DNA of 64,000 bases from Sophora flavescens (taxonomy: Eukaryota; Streptophyta; Magnoliopsida; Fabales; Fabaceae): the NCBI GenBank assembly GCA_030762895.1, contig CM061063.1, forward strand, positions 78,303,836 to 78,367,835, written 5' to 3'. A model generated the notes under the pieces. It made no database searches. It was not told the DNA's origin and saw only the letters and a program-made list of their open reading frames with translations. The translations under genes and the position numbers were made by a program. This document shows, piece by piece, positions 10,579 through 22,330 of the stretch (position 1 is the stretch's first letter; the number at the start of each line of letters is the position of its first letter).

Positions 10579-11970
10579 TGATAAGCCTCTGGCTCATCTA
10601 GTTTCCAGCTAGAAAAGGGGTAGATTTTGTGCCTAATTGGGCGAGTCAACCTCGCTAATCTCCCAAATTGGCCTTGTTTTGTTCCTAAGTTAGAATTTGA
10701 TTCGTTTAATGCATTTTTAGTAGTTTTTAGTTTATTTTGAGTAGATTTACGCTTTTCGTTTCCTTTTATTGTTTCAGGTTAAAAGTGAAACTCTTAGAGT
10801 CAAGGAAAATGAAGAAAACAGTGGAAAAGCAATGCTGGAAGTTTCACCTCGCGAAACAGGATCTCGCCTCGCGAGCCTGAAGACCAGCCTTAACAGCAAC
10901 AGTCACCCTTTCGGTCTCGCCTCACGAATCACCATCTCGCCCCGCGAGCCTGAAGGCCTGACTGTGCCAGAGATGTCACCCTTTCTGTCTCGCCTCGCGA
11001 ATCACCATCTCGCCTCGCGAGTATTCAAATCAAGATGGAGCCAAAACTGAATTTCGCCTCGTGAGAGCTTGCTCGCCCCGCGAGAGGGCGCGACCCAGAA
11101 CCTCTATTTATAGGCTGTTTTAGGGCAGATTAGAAACCTTTTGTTCACCGCTTGTTTTAGATCGTTTTTGAGACAAATCCTTATTCTCTGGAGCCGCGTC
11201 TCCCTATGTTCTTTTCCTATTTTACAATTATGATGAACTCCAATTGTTTGTGCGTTGTTACAAGCATGAGGAACTAATTCCCTTGTCTAAGGGATCAATG
11301 AAACCACCCATGACGGTGTAGCGTTCAATGTGATGTATGTTTCCCTCCTTCACCTCAATTCATGTTTTCCAATTCTGAATTTATTGCGTTGATCATAAGC
11401 ATGCATGATTGACTAGTTAACATGATGAAGCTTGATAGGTAATTCATGTTTAGAACTTGAATTGGGATCACTGATTGAATATTGCACGAGAGTGAGTAGG
11501 AGATCAGTGCAACCTTATAGGGAACAAGATTTAATAGAGTTTGATGATTGGGTTATGAGACCGTAGCAAGTAATTAATTCAATCGTTGAATACGTCCTAT
11601 TGAGCACGATAGTTTCATTAGGAGAATTTGGGGGTCCTGGTTGACATTGCAATTGAACTTAGGGAGGGGATCATCATCACTTGGGTACTATGCATGATTG
11701 GGTAGGTGGATTTGTGACCTTAGATGTTTAATCCAGATTTTAATTATTATCTTATCTTATCGCTACCTACTTTATCTCTAATTGATTTGTTGATTTAAAT
11801 TGCTATCCTATTTTCTCTCTCTTCTCAACCACTTGCTTTTACTTGGTCAAACGTATCGAATTTCTTGCAAATTGGTAGAATTGGTAGCCCAATCCCTGTG
11901 TCCGACCTTGGTAATTACTTACTGTGTTTATTACTTACGACGACCCGGTACACTTGCCGGTGACTCAGCA
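10579..11970 (+). repeat. Ath1 3' LTR (1392 bp)
   Basis: It starts TGATAAGCCTCTGG and ends GACTCAGCA. The size agrees with the 1376-1380 bp LTRs of element E. U3 holds CpG-rich motif copies (10845-11090) and TTTCAGGTTAA just upstream; the TATA-like box is at 11105-11114. Confidence 0.92.
11105..11114 (+). promoter_or_regulatory. TATA-like box of Ath1 3' LTR
   Basis: Same TATTTATAGG as in the 5' LTR. Confidence 0.5.
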
Positions 11971-13470
11971 CCGTACTCGGTACTCAGTCAAAACGCTTCC
12001 AAGCATGTAAGCCGGCTCGGGTGACTCTAGAAGCACATCTTCAAATGCACCGAAGGTTCCCGAGATAACACATCTCAAATATTAAATGGACAAGTCCGAC
12101 TAATCAAAGTTCCCGGGTAATTTAACCATAGGAGCGCGATGATAACCAAGTTTCAGAGGAACCACTAGAGTAATCACCTGACTAAGGCTTCCATCAAACA
12201 ATGGACACAAGTCCAAATCGGAGCCGAGAAGTTAAAAGTCGATATTCATGACCACGCACTACTCAGGATCGAGAAGGAGAACATCAATCATAGCCTTTTC
12301 GTTGTACATAGCTCAAGGCTAGGGGGCTTATGTTCCTACCACGGGTTTGCACCCGGCCCACTTTACTATCGGGTTAGACAAGCGACCCGTACAACCCGGG
12401 ACAACGGCCCAACATTGACCAAGGCCTGTTACGAGCACAGGCCAGACATGAGGGTTAAGACCCGACTTAATGGATACCAGGGACAGATTAACCCACTTAC
12501 TCGGCTAGAATGAGAAGGAATGCACTTGCCCGAGAATGAGAACTCCTTGACCGAGTACTCTACTTACCCAGTACTCAGCCAAGAGTACTTACCCAGCCAG
12601 TACTCGGCCAAGAGAACTTACCCAATACTCAGCCAAGAGCACTTACCTAGTCAGTACTCCGCCAAGAGTACTTACCCAGTACTCGGACAAGTACCCAGTA
12701 CTTACCCGGTACTCGGCCAAGTAGCCAGTCCGCAGTCTACTCGGAGTACTCGGCCAAGTACCCTGTACTTACTCAGTACTCGGCCAAGAGTACCTACCCA
12801 CTTCCCGAGAACACACTCGGCTTACTCGGACCGAGACCTTAACAACTCTACCTAAGTACCTGAGCAATCTACTCGGGTATACATCGAGATGAAGTACTCG
12901 GTACTCAGTCAGACCACTCGTAGACTATCGAGCATGCCAAACGCCTCCCGAGCTTATCTTCCGAATGTACTAGAACGTTCTCAAGGATACGTGTCTCAAA
13001 TGCTAGCTGCTAGTTGTACGACTAGGACACGTGGCACCAGAATAGTGGAGACCCTATGGACGACGCCTACGATCCGCGATACCCGCTAAAGGCCTAGAGG
13101 GGGGGACCACGTGATGTACGGGGAAATTCCCTCCATGCGTGTATACATAGAGGGGGACGCTCACTAAGCAAAGGGGAACCTTCCAGGAAAAAACCCTAGC
13201 AAAACCCTAATCTCTGTGAACTACCCATAACCCTAGTTCCGCCGCCGGAACACCACCTTCTCTACGAGACCCACCATCGTCAGCTACCCTAGAACTACGT
13301 AGGCCTTGATTCCCTACCGGGATACGTAGGAGCGGAGATCTCACTCCGTCAGGCTCAATCCACAAAACCCCCACCGCTCCGCCGAGCCGGAGCTCATTGT
13401 TTCTACCCGAACAAAATCGGACGGAACAATATATATTTACATGAACTGGCTGATGCCCTCTATCCAAAAT
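11971..13470 (+). repeat. Tat/Ogre-type LTR fragment
   Basis: The sequence around 12316-12345 (GCTAGGGGGCTTATGTTCC) looks like a polypurine tract running into an LTR start. A pair of motifs, GAACTACGTAGGCCTTGATT and GGGATACGTAGGAGCGGAG, at about 13289-13338 is characteristic of Tat/Ogre LTRs and recurs at 24293-24340. A TATA-like GTATACATAG lies near 13141. Ath1 appears to have inserted into this element, since the flank after 11970 (GTACTCGGTACTCAGTCA) is closely repeated at about 12895. No coding region of the element is visible. Confidence 0.65.
12556..12800 (+). repeat. Tandem repeats of GTACTCGGCCAAG / GTACTTACCC
   Basis: Roughly ten imperfect copies of a 20-30 bp unit built from AGTACTCGGCCAAGAGTACT and TACCCAGTACTC lie inside the Tat-type LTR. 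The ORF reading across them (YSAKRTYPILSQ repeats) is a by-product. Confidence 0.8.
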
Positions 13471-14393
13471 TCAATATAGATAACTTGTAAGAATATAGCT
13501 ATTTATTAAATGGTAAAATCAAATGGGTACTTGAGCTAAGTGTTTTATCTCTTAGTGTCTAATATGAAAGAGGAAAAGAAAAAAAATCAAAAGATAGATA
13601 TTTTGAAGGACTTATACATAATTGCTTGGTAAGCTTCATTTAGATGTTTATAGCATATAAATGTGCTGGAACAACCATAAGGATATGAATGAAAACAGGC
13701 CTTTAATACCAATAGTCAGTCATAAATAAACTCAAAAAACACATGAATCATATGAATGAAATTTTTCCTTCAATGTTATACCACATACACATGACCAAAT
13801 CACCTGCACATAACATGTCACTCGGATACAAACTTCCAGTGATTTTGGAACCAGAACCTACAATGTTGATAAGAAAAAACTATGAAGTAGATGTTTCTTG
13901 TTTATTTGAGATCCAGACTCCAGAGAGGTATATGCAAATTAGATATTAGTTGATCCATGCACTAATAGATTCATCATTGAACAAATATATAAGGTAGGGC
14001 ACACAATTGAACATGTTCCTAATCACAATTTCCCAGAAGTATTATAAAGCAGATTACAAACATACAAAATTCCAACCTTTACACACAGGTTGTTTAAGAT
14101 GAAGCTCAAACAGTTTTTCAACACGGCAATAATGATATCAAAATTAGATAAAATACCTGATAAAGAGAGAGAAGCATACCCATCGATCTCCACCAGATAT
14201 ATTGAGGAAACCAGAACAAAAATCATATCTTTTTCATTATCATCCCACAATATAACAAATGGAAGATGCCAGTAAACTTGACAGTATAAGGAAAATAAAT
14301 TGGTGTGCAACATTGAGAAACTAAACAGCACTAAAGACTAAACAGCAATAAACCAAGGTTACAGTTGAAAATTATTGAGAACGTCATAATATG
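13471..14393. other. AT-rich DNA, no supported gene
   Basis: No transposon end is recognised. On the minus strand about 14150-14275 reads YWHLPFVILWDDNEKDM, followed by a donor-like site; I cannot assign it, and it may be another exon fragment like those at 16651 and 18076 or chance. Confidence 0.4.
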
Positions 14394-14398
14394 TAAGT

Positions 14399-16309
14399 TG
14401 AAACGCACCGTGTCATAAATGTTAAAAAAATAAAAAAAAATAAAGGCTTCTTTGTGAAGCCAAAGTAGCATGAAGCCTTTAATCAAAAAAAAAAAAAAAA
14501 GTGGCGTGAAGCCACAATAATAAAAGAAACGGAGGAAAACAGTGACCCACCCCTCCATCAAAAGTTTACGTTGTCAAAGAAAAGAAAAAGAAAGAGGAGG
14601 TAGCAGCTCCACTTCCATCTTCTTCTCCTATGTCATTTTCTTCTTCCCCTCATCACCCTAATTTTCCACCATATTTCCTACACTAAGTGAGAATACAAGC
14701 TTGAGGAAGGTGTTTTAAGTAGAAAATAGAAACACCCACTCTTGGAAACTTGTTTCTTTGGTGCTCTTTGAGATTCAATGGAAATTACTCTGTTGGTTCC
14801 TACTGAAGGCATTGGAAGAAATTTGGCTTGTTCTTTATAGTTGTGAATAGCTAATTTACGATGTGACAATTTTATACATCTATTTTCTATCATGGGAGAA
14901 GCATATAATTTTTTTAGATGAATTTTCTCTACAAATAGGAACTGGTTATTTTTTATTTATTTTGAGAACAACTTGATTTTAAATTCAATGAGCAGTTAAA
15001 AGATAAATATTATTATTAGGAATAACTCTTTTCCTTATCCTTCGGATTTCATGGTTTTGAAATGACTTTGTGATACAATTCTTAATCATGGTATATATTG
15101 TATTCCAATGTAGCGATATTGATGATTATGTGGATATTGTGAATAAGTATTGATTGGAGGTGTGAGGATTTTGTTTTCAATTGGGAAATATTGAAATGTC
15201 TTTGGGGCATCTTGGTTGGAATGTAATTTTCATTATTCATGTAAGTTCTTGTGTTTGACTATTCTTTGTTTGGTCTATGATGGAATACTGTTTGCTGTAA
15301 CGAAGAGAGAATGCAGCCTATGGACTAAGTGCTCATAGCCTCTACGATTACCGTTTGTTGCAATGAAGAGAGAATGCAGCATAATGAGTTGAGTGCTCAT
15401 ATTAATACAGCCTATGATTACCATTTGCCACAACGAAGAGATAATGTGGCCTATGTGCACATAGTATAATAACTTATCTTGCTTATGATATCCATGATAT
15501 GTGACATGCTGATTGAGATTGATTCCTATCTTAAGTTGATTCTGGATCTTCATGTATACATATTATGAAATTGTATTACGAATTTTTATACAGAGTTGAT
15601 ATATATATATGAATTTGGATCTTTACTATATTCATGCAAGTTTTAAGGGATAAGGTAATGATTATACAAAGTGATCTTGTCCTACGTGTTTTATTTTTTT
15701 TCTTTCTTGTTATCTTAGAGTCGTATTTGAATGAAAATCACTCGTGCGATACTTGCTTCTCCTTCCTGTTTACTTAGTTTATTATGCTCTCACTGAGTCT
15801 TTATGACTCACCCCTTTTCCTTTCCCTTTTTCTCAGATTTATAGGAAATAGAGTAGATTGTCCCGGGGTTGCAACTTTACCCAGGAATTCTCTTGCATTT
15901 TGGTAGTCCCTCATTTTTAGTAGTGGAGCATGTCGTTGACTTCAGTATGATACAACCATAGGGAATATGAATTCCTTAGCTTTTGGGTTGTATATGATTA
16001 ACTAGAATTAACTAGAATATGTATTTTAAATTGTATAGTTGTTATTCTTTTGAGAATATGTGAAATACTTTGTACCTGAATGATGAAAACTTTGGTTGAT
16101 GAACTCTGGTGATATGTACGTATATATGATGTTGACATGTGTTTACCATTTGATATGTTGAAATTACATAGAAGACCCTGCCAGATTTTTGGGTAGTAAC
16201 TTGATTTAGTAAGGTGTATGTGATTTTGTCTAAAGGCTTGCCGTGCTAAAGGGAAGATGAGTTAGTGTTAGCCTTAGCGCCGGTCATGGCCTAAGAGTGG
16301 GTCGTGACA
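14399..16309 (+). repeat. Solo LTR (1911 bp), Ty3/gypsy, probably chromovirus-like
   Basis: It begins TGAAACGCACCG and ends GCCTAAGAGTGGGTCGTGACA-like, flanked by the perfect 5-bp duplication TAAGT at 14394-14398 and 16310-16314. The terminal GGGTCGTGACA is typical of plant gypsy LTRs. No internal domain remains, so it most likely arose by LTR-LTR recombination. Confidence 0.75.
15288..15478 (+). repeat. Three imperfect ~65-75 bp repeats inside the solo LTR
   Basis: The unit contains GATTACCGTTTG, CAACGAAGAGAGAATGCAGC and GTGCTCATAG, each present three times with variation. Confidence 0.65.
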
Positions 16310-16650
16310 TAAGTGGTACAAAAATGAAAAGATAAATTATGATACCTAATATTGTATAATTAATACAAAAACTGGACCAACCATTGTTATATAGAAATGG
16401 GCCAGTGAAGACAAAAAGGAGTTTCTCCAAATAAGTAATGAGATCTTTATGGCATACTGGAGGGCAATAAGCATATTTTGAACACATGCAAGGAACATTG
16501 CAGCTCACAATCACAAACATCATAACCAACATCCAAAGGAAGTCTACAAGCATAGAATCAATTGCCATTATAGACATCCTTCCATGTAAGGACCAGTTTA
16601 AAACATAGATGTATCAAATTAAATCTAGCACAAAAACATAGCACACTCAC

Positions 16651-16745
16651 CTTGACAATGTCTCCAACCTGCAACTTTTTCCATGGTACAGACTTTTGAT
16701 CTTGCAAGACATCTATCATATGATTGTTTATGGCCATGTGACCAT
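16651..16745 (-). pseudogene. P4-type ATPase (ALA3-like flippase) exon fragment
   Basis: Reading minus, [14 protein letters not shown] then [13 protein letters not shown] is followed at once by a consensus donor (GTGAGT). This resembles the actuator-domain exon of plant aminophospholipid ATPases (lipid flippases), where [12 protein letters not shown] is well conserved. Compared with my recollection of the family, a few residues before PWKK are missing. No other exon of the gene is found nearby, so it is a fragment. The retained donor argues against an mRNA-derived copy and for DNA-level capture or duplication. A profile search would settle the family. Confidence 0.55.
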
Positions 16746-18075
16746 GTCATTTTGAAAATGCTTCTGTTATACACAATTTAAGAAGGAAAAAAACATAACT
16801 TAATTAGAGGAATATAGTTACAAATCTACTGCCATATGTCCAATCCAATCTATACGAAAAAAGTGTGGACAATTTCCAAATAACAATGCCATCAGAAATA
16901 AAATAAAATAAAAGAAGTGAGGTCACAACCACATTTTGAAGCAAAATAAGCATAATCATTAAGCACATTTTATGGTAAAGCAGTAGTAAAGGCCTGAATT
17001 AGTATTAAATTCAAGGAGGCAAATGACTAAAGGGCCATGAATGTCATCATGCAGTTATATTAGTGTTAAAGTAGAAGTTGTATTCCACTTCACAAATTCT
17101 TAGTCCAGTATACAAATAAATAAAGTACAAACTCACAGCCTTTGCTTTAGATTTTCTAGACTTAAGAGAACAATGACGATCATAAAACAAAGACGTTATT
17201 AAGGAACACCACACACAGTACTTTATGCTTACTTGTCTAGACTCTGGACAAAATAGAAACAAAAGAAAAGCCGCACTGATCTAGTATATAATTTGGTGCA
17301 CAACACATGCATGCTCTATGTTTATAATGATATCTGTTTATACCTAATTTCCTTGCCCCCTTTTCTATTTGTGTAAGCTATGTTCTGAAATCCAATATTA
17401 AAATAAACTAATAAACACATAACAATTACTTTAGAGGGAGACTTTAAATAGTAGCAGTCAAAAAAATAAAAAGGAAATAAAGAAATAAGCACCAAGGCTA
17501 AAAAGGAAGGATTTGATAGGCATGTCTCAGTATGCTTATTCTTTAGCCAATCACATTGCTGACAAAATACCTTTGGAAGAACATTTGACTTAGGGTTCAT
17601 AAATCAAGTAATTATTAAAATAACAAATACAGCAACTCAGCAAGATGGTGATTTCTCAATGTTATCAGCATTGTCGATCAGTCTCCTCAACAAAATGAAA
17701 TCAATATACCATAAACACAATAGTGATCAAATGTCAATGAAACAAATAATGAATCATATTTACTCATATACAATGACAAATCTTTGCCTTCTGATATCAA
17801 ATTAAGATATCTAATAACATAAAAGGGCTAACACATTCAGCTAATTAATTACAAAAGCACTGTTACCACTAGCAGCAGCTCATAAGTCATGAACCAATAG
17901 GACATTATAGTTTTCATCTCATATTACACTGGCAAATAAAGGTTCTATGGAGTAGGAAATCTGTTGCCCAAAACATGAGTATCTGCCAATTTCATGAGAC
18001 ATCTCTGCACAAAAGCTATATCAACTGAGATTAACATTTAGAATAAATAAATATTAACACCAGCAACTAAATGTA
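16746..18075. other. AT-rich DNA between exon fragments
   Basis: No ORF with support and no element terminus. The two gene fragments that bound it are in the same orientation, so it may be intron-like filler of a captured segment. Confidence 0.35.
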
Positions 18076-18219
18076 CCCATAATTAGTTAAAGGCACAAAG
18101 TTAGCAAGGTAAGGTTCCCACAATCTGGATCATCCTCAAGACTCTTGAGTCAAGAGCAACCCTCCATACCTCTCCATGCCAGGCAACAACATCTATGACA
18201 GGCCCTTCTTCATCATATC
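18076..18219 (-). pseudogene. Tripeptidyl peptidase II (TPP2) exon fragment
   Basis: Reading minus gives RYDEEGPVIDVVAWHGEVWR in the first frame, then SLEDDPDCGN in a second frame and LANFVPLTNYG in a third. These are consecutive parts of one conserved stretch in plant TPP2, a giant cytosolic subtilisin-like peptidase. Two frameshifts and the loss of one residue (expected WHDGEVWR) make it a pseudogene. Only this one exon is seen, ~1.3 kb from the flippase fragment. Confidence 0.65.
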
Positions 18220-18862
18220 TCTAAAACATAAAACAGCATTACCTTATAAAATTAACGAAATTCAATTGACAAAATTTTGGGTGAGAACATAAACACAAGC
18301 ATAAAAGTCTCATTTAGTTTGAGTCTTTGAGGTAGAGAGAGAAGAATTCATGTTTCCACAGCAAATAGAGTACTTCCAACATTAGTGAGGACCATTCTAT
18401 CAATATCATCATTTCACTGCTTATGAGCATCCTATAACTAATAGGAATTGACCCGATTACTCATTTCCTATCTCAAGGCCATGAAAAGGCGACAATGCCC
18501 AGAATCCCAGAAAGCAATGAAGTAACAACATTGAAGTGGTCTTTTTATATATATTCTATAAGAAGGGTAGACACATGTTCTATCTTACCCAAGTCTTTTT
18601 ATAGATAAATTCAATTTGAATGGCATGCAAAATGGAGGGAAAATTTGTAGAGTCTCACCGACACAACAATTAATGAACCTCCAATGAAAAATGGAGAATA
18701 TTCAAAAATATTCTCTACAAAAAATGAAAAAATGGATGCGCACTCCACTACCTCTACTCCCACACGTTCTTAAACAAAACAAAAAAATTCAATAAATCAA
18801 ATCCCAAGATGACATTAGGAGACATGCAACAAATGAAGTTGGCTTATAAAGCGAATAATGCA
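18220..18862. other. AT-rich DNA, no feature seen
   Basis: No coding signal or repeat end is visible up to the hAT MITE insertion site. Confidence 0.4.
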
Positions 18863-18870
18863 TTTGTAAG

Positions 18871-19459
18871 TAGGGGTGGCATAACAGGTTGGATCTGACG
18901 GGTCAACCCGTTTAACCAGTCTTTTTTGATGGGGCGGGTTACGCTTTTCAATCCACCAACTCGCCCCGCCTAACTCGCCAAGAAAACGGGGTGGAGGCGG
19001 GGCGGGTTGACCCGTCGAGCCAACTTTCATTTTTCCCAATTTTTTCATATTAATTTAAATATTTTGTTTAGGCCTACATAAATATAATCATACAATGTTT
19101 TTTATCTATATTATTATTATGTTTATGATTTTTAAGATTTGTAACAATACCCAAATATTATTAATAGAATTCGAATAAATAATAAACAATGAACATTTTT
19201 TCCAATATTATAATAGTAAAATTGCATACGAAAGAAATCAATCACACAAACGGGACGAGATGTGATTTTCAAGTAGAAACATTATTAATTTAAACATGTT
19301 TTAGGGAATTAAATTTTTCATTTTTTTATATTTTTGGCGGGCCAACCCGCTGTTAAACGGGCAGAGGGTGATTTTCAACCCACTTTTAATATTCAACCCG
19401 CCCCACCCCGTTTTAGGCGGGTTGATGGCGGGGCGGGTTGGTTCGTTTTGCCATCCTTA
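18871..19459. mobile_element. hAT-type MITE (589 bp)
   Basis: Imperfect terminal inverted repeats TAGGGGTGGCATAACAGG and TAAGGATGGCAAAACGAA (right end reversed) are flanked by the 8-bp duplication TTTGTAAG at 18863-18870 and 19460-19467. An 8-bp duplication is the hAT hallmark. Subterminal CGGGTTGACCCG-type repeats are GC-rich while the centre is AT-rich. There is no transposase, so it is non-autonomous. Confidence 0.85.
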
Positions 19460-19637
19460 TTTGTAAGCTTAGTCTAAAGAAAAAGTTTCTTGTGATGCAA
19501 TAGGACGCTTGATCACGTAGATTCATAAATCATATTCAATAAAAGAACACCACTACTAATTACCTATTAATGAAACTTTATATATGATTAGTCAAATGAA
19601 TTTGCATATTACCAAATTTGCATATTAGTCAAACTTA

Positions 19638-19797
19638 ATGGATGGATCGGATGGATTTTATTTAATGGATCATGAATGGATTGGATTTTTTTTAATGATT
19701 TTTTAATGGATTATAATGGATTAATGGATTGTTTTTAATCCATCCATTAAGATCCGAATAAAAATTTATCCGATCCATCCATTTGCCACCCTTAAGT
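19638..19797. mobile_element. Degenerate hAT-like MITE
   Basis: The arms AATGGATGGATCGGAT (19639-) and its complement near 19768-19783 form a long inverted repeat. The right end reads TTTGCCACCCTTAA, like a hAT MITE terminus. The matching left terminus (GGGTGGCAAA) is missing, so it is a truncated relative of the previous element. Confidence 0.45.
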
Positions 19798-19799
19798 AT

Positions 19800-19998
19800 A
19801 ATCATACTGTCAGTGAAATTCACAGACCGGGTTTGGCCTGACTTTTCAACAAGTGTTTCAATCGTAGCTCTTTACCATTAAGTAGAGTAGGAATAAGGTT
19901 TCGATTTATTTAAAAACATTTTCTAAGTCTCGGATAAAAATATAAACTTATTTATATAAATTTTTGATATTGGAAAACAGTGAAAAATTGGGGTGTTA
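19800..19998 (-). repeat. Chromovirus-type LTR start, minus strand, truncated
   Basis: The end GAAAAATTGGGGTGTTACA is the reverse complement of the LTR start at 25972 (TGTAACACCCCAATTTTTAC). About 30 bases match in reverse orientation. The rest of the LTR is absent or diverged. Confidence 0.5.
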
Positions 19999-20099
19999 CA
20001 TATTTACCATAAGAAAACATGGTCTAATAGTAGTGAGTATTGATTAGTATTTCATGACAATTATAAGATTGTCATAAAGACCTAAGCTATTTGGTTTTT

Positions 20100-22330
20100 G
20101 TGAATTTTGATCTGCGAGACTATGAGCTAGCTAGGATTAAAAAAAAGGATTTTCTTGTTTAAAATTGTAAATTCCATCCCGATAACATCCCAAATTTCCT
20201 TCTTTGGCTAAATAGTATTACCCAATGAATAGAAGGAGCCTATCTTTAAGGGAGAAGTGTTCTAAGGGTAGCTAATAATAAATGTTTTAGATTTGTTAAG
20301 GAAGAAATTTTTAGAATTAAGGTAGGGGTGCATTTAGTAGTTGAAGAGGTGTAGATAGTGACTTGAGTTTTAACTTTTATTAAATAAAAGATAAAACTAA
20401 TAAGAAAAAAAAAAGAGAAGGGGATAAAAGAAGAAGGAGAGAACGTCAGAATAGCAGACAAAGAAAGGAGAAGAGAAAGAAAGAGAAGGGAGAGGAAGAA
20501 GAGAGATCAATGAATATAGCCATGAGAAGAAGATGGGGTTTGGAGATCCTAGAGCAAGCTTGCAGAACCAAGTTAAAGAAATGGAAGAGAAGAATAAGGA
20601 GAGAAAATTAGGGTTCAACCAAAAAGGGGATTCACACAAACAACCCCAAATCCACTACTTGGTCAAGTGAGTTTCCTTAGTGCTTGGTAACCATAAATCC
20701 AAGCTTAGGAACTTTGATTTGCTTGCTTTTATTGTTTGATTTGGTATCTGCATGTTGAGTATATGAAGTAAATTGAGTACATTTTGATGATATAAATTAT
20801 TTCAATTGCATGCATGTAATCTGTTTGTGAAAAGTTCCAAATGAAGTTACTGGTCAAAAACCCGTATAAACATATGTGCAATATTTTGCTTATAATTATT
20901 TCAATAGGGCTTTGTTTGGTATGATTCTTGTTTTTTTAGAAAATAGACTCTAAATGCTACAATTTAGGCACTTATTTTACTGTTTTACACTGAGTATTGA
21001 TGAAGAAAAACCTGTTATAATTTGGAGTATTGTAACTGCCCTGTTTTTCTGGGTGCAGAAACTTACGTATTAAAACTGTAAGTTTTAGTAAACTGTATTC
21101 CAAAACTAAAATCTTATTTATAAATTAGACTTATTTAGATTTCCAGGGAGTGGTCTTTTGTCCAAATCCGACTTCGTTTGGTATTTTAATAAAATCATCT
21201 AAGTTGACTAAAAACCGTACGAATTCTGCATATGTTGCTAATGAATGTTGATTGTTGGGTTTTGGGACCTTAGGGTGTAACTTACATGTTGTTTGTAATA
21301 CTGTGATTTCAATTGGGAATTACCCGTCAATAGTAGTACTGTATTCTAATTGAGAGATTATAGAATGTTCATGTGAATAGTTTATGTGTTTTGTTTTATG
21401 TCATTAGTTGTTAAGCGATAGATTGATTTATGAGTTAAGTTATTCAATCTTATGATGAAATGATTGTGAAACACCATTTGGCATCCAAAGGTAGTAACCA
21501 TGCTAATTCTGTTCATGATTTTCGAATTAGAATGGTGATCAATGACATTTCAAATGTAAAGCACTGAAGTCCTTTCAGATTGAAAGGCAAGTATAGAAGT
21601 CCTTCCGGTTAGGAAAGGCAAGCAAGTAAGTGCAAAGCAAGTGGGACGCCGCTTGTGATCATAGACGTATGATCTGCCTTATCTCTAAGAGCTATTTCCT
21701 CTTAAGTACCTCCGTGCACGGGGAGCAGCGAAGTGTTAGTTCCTCTTAAGTACTTCTTTGCGCGGGGAGCAACAAAGTGTTAGTTCCTCATAAGTAACTC
21801 GGTGCGTGGGGAACAACAATGTTTTTCTCTAACAAATTAAAATGGGATGTCCAAATGAGTGGTTCTCAAATATTATGAATGTCATGATGATGCCAGGTTT
21901 GAACCCAAAGCTAGTCCCTCTTAAGTACCATGGTGCGTGGGGAGCAGCAAAGATGTTTATACTTGATGATATGTATAAGTTTACTAATATATGTATATGT
22001 GTGGGACTGAGTCCACTGTTTGCAGGGAATTCACTGAGATTTCATATCTCACCCCTTCACCCTTTTGTTTCAGGTTAATCCCTCCTATGTTGGAGAACTG
22101 TGAAGTATCCCTGGAAATACTTGGCAGTTGTTCCAATGTAAGTTGTTTCTGTTATTGAAGACGTTGCCGGATCGGAGTCAAGTGTCATATTGTCATTGTT
22201 TAGTCTCTAAGTATGATTTTGAAAATGTATGAGATGTTTAGCGAAAAAAACTAATTTCAGTGTATCTTATGTTTTGTATCTAGTAGTATCTCAATGTACT
22301 TTGGGGTATTATATAAAACAAGTGACATCG
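20100..22330 (+). repeat. Probable gypsy LTR remnant without definable ends
   Basis: A purine-rich leader (20400-20640) is followed by AT-rich DNA, a minisatellite and TTCACTGAGATTTCATATCTC. The phrase CACTGAG...TCACCCCTT is shared with the solo LTR near 15795. The right part fades at TTTGGGGTATTATA (~22312), like a decayed LTR terminus. Confidence 0.4.
21691..21955 (+). repeat. Minisatellite, ~44-bp unit, four copies
   Basis: The unit is TAGTTCCTCTTAAGTACTTC then a GTGCGCGGGGAGCAGCAAAGTGT-like half, at about 21691, 21738, 21782 and (separate) 21911. The GC-rich half stands out from AT-rich surroundings. Confidence 0.75.

Larger units (their letters stand above)
1..11970 (+). mobile_element. 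Ath1: Athila-type Ty3/gypsy LTR retrotransposon, left end cut by window
   Basis: A retroelement that copies itself through RNA. The order is partial 5' LTR, tRNA-Asp primer site, gag, aspartic protease, reverse transcriptase, RNase H, integrase, an accessory-gene cassette, a non-coding tail, polypurine tract and 3' LTR. This order (integrase after RNase H) defines Ty3/gypsy; the RT, integrase and primer site are of the Athila type. Position 1 aligns with 11020 of the 3' LTR, so about 440 bases of the 5' LTR are missing. The LTRs differ at roughly twenty sites over 950 bases by eye, so the insertion is moderately young. Gag and pol carry several stops and frameshifts, so it cannot move alone. 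The expected 5-bp duplication would be CCGTA at 11971, but the left flank is not visible. Confidence 0.95.

Noticed and set aside
12520..12855. Repetitive Ser/Tyr/Gln-rich ORF
   Set aside because: It is the translation of the GTACTCGGCCAAG tandem repeats in an LTR, not a protein gene.
13185..13212. AAACCCTA-like repeats resembling plant telomere DNA
   Set aside because: Only two or three imperfect units inside a C-rich LTR leader; not an interstitial telomere array.
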